Below, piece after piece: positions 63,031 through 64,000 of a stretch of DNA of 64,000 nucleotides. How positions within the stretch are numbered: position 1 is the stretch's first letter; the number at the start of each line of letters is the position of its first letter. The stretch lies in assembly GCF_039545035.1 (NCBI RefSeq), contig NZ_BAABRO010000008.1, positions 1-64,000 on the forward strand, written 5' to 3'. The notes beneath the pieces are model-generated. The model worked only from the letters and a program-made list of their open reading frames with translations. It made no database searches and was not told the origin of the DNA. The translations under genes were made by a program, and so were the position numbers. This DNA comes from Novipirellula caenicola. Lineage in GTDB: Bacteria; Planctomycetota; Planctomycetia; Pirellulales; Pirellulaceae.

Positions 63031-64000
63031 CTACAGCTTGCGAATGACAACGCATGCATTGTGGCCGCCGAAGCCAAAGCTGTTGCTCATCGCCACTTTG
63101 ACGTCTCGTTTTTTGGCTTCGTTGGGGGTGTAGTCCAAATCGCAAGCAGGATCGGGAGTCTCTAGATTGATCGTGGGAGCGATCGTGGCCGTTTCGATTG
63201 TCTTGCACAAGATGACGGCTTCGATGCCACCGCTAGCGCCCAAGGAATGTCCAAGCGAGCTCTTGGTGCTGCTGATCGAAGTCTTGTAGGCGTGATCGCC
63301 AAAGACCGTCTTGATCGCCTGCGTTTCCGCCTTGTCACCCAGCGGGGTGCTGGTTCCGTGGGCATTGATGTAGTCGATTTCGGTCGGTTGGATTCCCGCG
63401 TCGTCGATTGCGGCTTGCATCGCGGCGGCAGCGCCAAGGCCTGCTGGGTCCGGAGCGGTGATGTGTCCTGCGTCGCTGGTGGTTCCGTAACCAATGATTT
63501 CGGCATAGATCTTTGCACCGCGAGCCTTCGCATGCTCGAGTTCTTCGAAGATCAGCACGCCGGCGCCTTCACCAAGCACGAAGCCATCGCGATTGGCGTC
63601 AAACGGTCGGCTGGCCCCGGCCGGGTCTTCGTTGCGAGTTGAAAGCGCCTTCATGTTCTGAAACGCTGCCAAGCCCATGCGGGTGATCGCGGCTTCGGTG
63701 CCGCCGGTGATCACCAAATCGGTCTCGCCAAGCTGGATGCTTCGCATGGCTTCGCCCATCGCGTTGGTGGCACTGGCGCAAGCGGTTGCGACGGCAAAGT
63801 TGGGGCCTTTTAATCCGTGCGTGATCGAGATGTTGCCGCCAGCGGCGTTCAGCATCATCTTGGGCACGGTAAAGGGGCTGACGCGGTCCGGGCCCTTGGT
63901 GATCATTTTCTCGATCTGGACTTCGATTTCACCAAGTCCGCCGATACCGGAACCGAGTATCACGCCACACATGTGTCGATCCAGCGACGCGAAATCGATC
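63031..64000 (-). CDS. fabF: 3-oxoacyl-[acyl-carrier-protein] synthase II, C-terminal part (runs off window)
   Basis: A beta-ketoacyl-ACP synthase whose start is beyond the window. About 320 residues are visible: [11 protein letters not shown] near the edge, then the active-site Cys in [11 protein letters not shown], the His of [11 protein letters not shown] and the second His in [10 protein letters not shown] near the end. Also visible are [31 protein letters not shown] and [15 protein letters not shown]. Length and motifs fit FabF (about 413 aa), so about 90 residues are missing at the N-terminus. It elongates acyl chains in fatty acid synthesis. The stop at 63031 is 120 bp upstream of the hypothetical gene that follows on the same strand. 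Confidence 0.95.
   Translation of the reverse strand, partial: IDFASLDRHMCGVILGSGIGGLGEIEVQIEKMITKGPDRVSPFTVPKMMLNAAGGNISITHGLKGPNFAVATACASATNAMGEAMRSIQLGETDLVITGGTEAAITRMGLAAFQNMKALSTRNEDPAGASRPFDANRDGFVLGEGAGVLIFEELEHAKARGAKIYAEIIGYGTTSDAGHITAPDPAGLGAAAAMQAAIDDAGIQPTEIDYINAHGTSTPLGDKAETQAIKTVFGDHAYKTSISSTKSSLGHSLGASGGIEAVILCKTIETATIAPTINLETPDPACDLDYTPNEAKKRDVKVAMSNSFGFGGHNACVVIRKL

Overview
The window looks like chromosomal DNA from a planctomycete of the Pirellulaceae, close to Rhodopirellula or its relatives. The evidence is the combination of families that are abundant in that group: a DUF1559 prepilin-like protein, a DUF1501 protein, a PSCyt1/DUF1549/DUF1553 'planctomycete cytochrome' protein, an SHD1-domain protein, a DUF1570 protein, a DUF1080 protein, Tat-exported Gfo/Idh/MocA oxidoreductases, a Cys-type sulfatase and a Ser/Thr kinase with an extracytoplasmic domain. 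Genes are mostly monocistronic or in short operons, with roomy intergenic regions. I see no rRNA, tRNA or CRISPR array. Names rest on recognition of motifs and families by eye; no database search was run.

Layout. 1-346: the end of an IS5-family element, cut by the window edge. 392-8513: a hypothetical gene, a roughly 1.1-kb gene-free stretch, a two-gene RND efflux operon, and a protein built of four WY-rich repeats with a basic tail. 8802-13202 (minus): a cluster of a CPXCG zinc-ribbon protein, ComB, a large TPR membrane protein and a FlgN-like chaperone. 13349-24738 (plus): RecQ, FtsH and RsgA, a Ser/Thr kinase, a small secreted CXXCH protein and a DUF1080 protein. 24811-27332 (minus): DUF1559 and a repeat-rich secreted protein. 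27683-28967 (plus): CysH and an Rrf2 regulator. 29015-32690 (minus): a FlgI-like lipoprotein with a HEAT-like segment, a MazG-like enzyme and an FG-GAP protein. 32942-40095: MaoC, a DHFR-like reductase, YdeI, Gfo/Idh/MocA plus DoxX, and an FMN glutamate-synthase-like protein. 40436-44014: DnaE. 44598-50265 (minus): Gfo/Idh/MocA, an FGE-like protein, a sulfatase and ThiL. 50741-52855 (plus): a small SHOCT-like membrane protein and ClpX. 53027-60095 (minus): a four-gene operon of secreted planctomycete-type proteins. 60350-61741: class II DAHP synthase. 61996-64000 (minus): a hypothetical protein and FabF, cut by the edge.

How the genes work together. Housekeeping functions (DnaE, RecQ, FtsH, ClpX, RsgA, ThiL, DAHP synthase, FabF, CysH) are interspersed with secreted or Tat-exported proteins that probably serve degradation of sulfated or complex carbohydrates (sulfatase, DUF1080, two Gfo/Idh/MocA proteins, DUF1501/DUF1549/DUF1553). 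Two flagellum-related genes (FlgN-like, FlgI-like) are scattered.

The intergenic regions carry several families of short palindromic repeats that recur across the window (6.8, 30.9, 35.2, 44.0-44.6, 47.3-47.6 and 61.75-61.96 kb), including a 151-bp tandem repeat and a 15-bp minisatellite next to the sulfatase start. The most unusual items are the four-repeat WY protein at 7377, the FlgI-like protein with a HEAT-like segment, the dispersed palindromes and the translationally coupled DUF1570/SHD1 operon.
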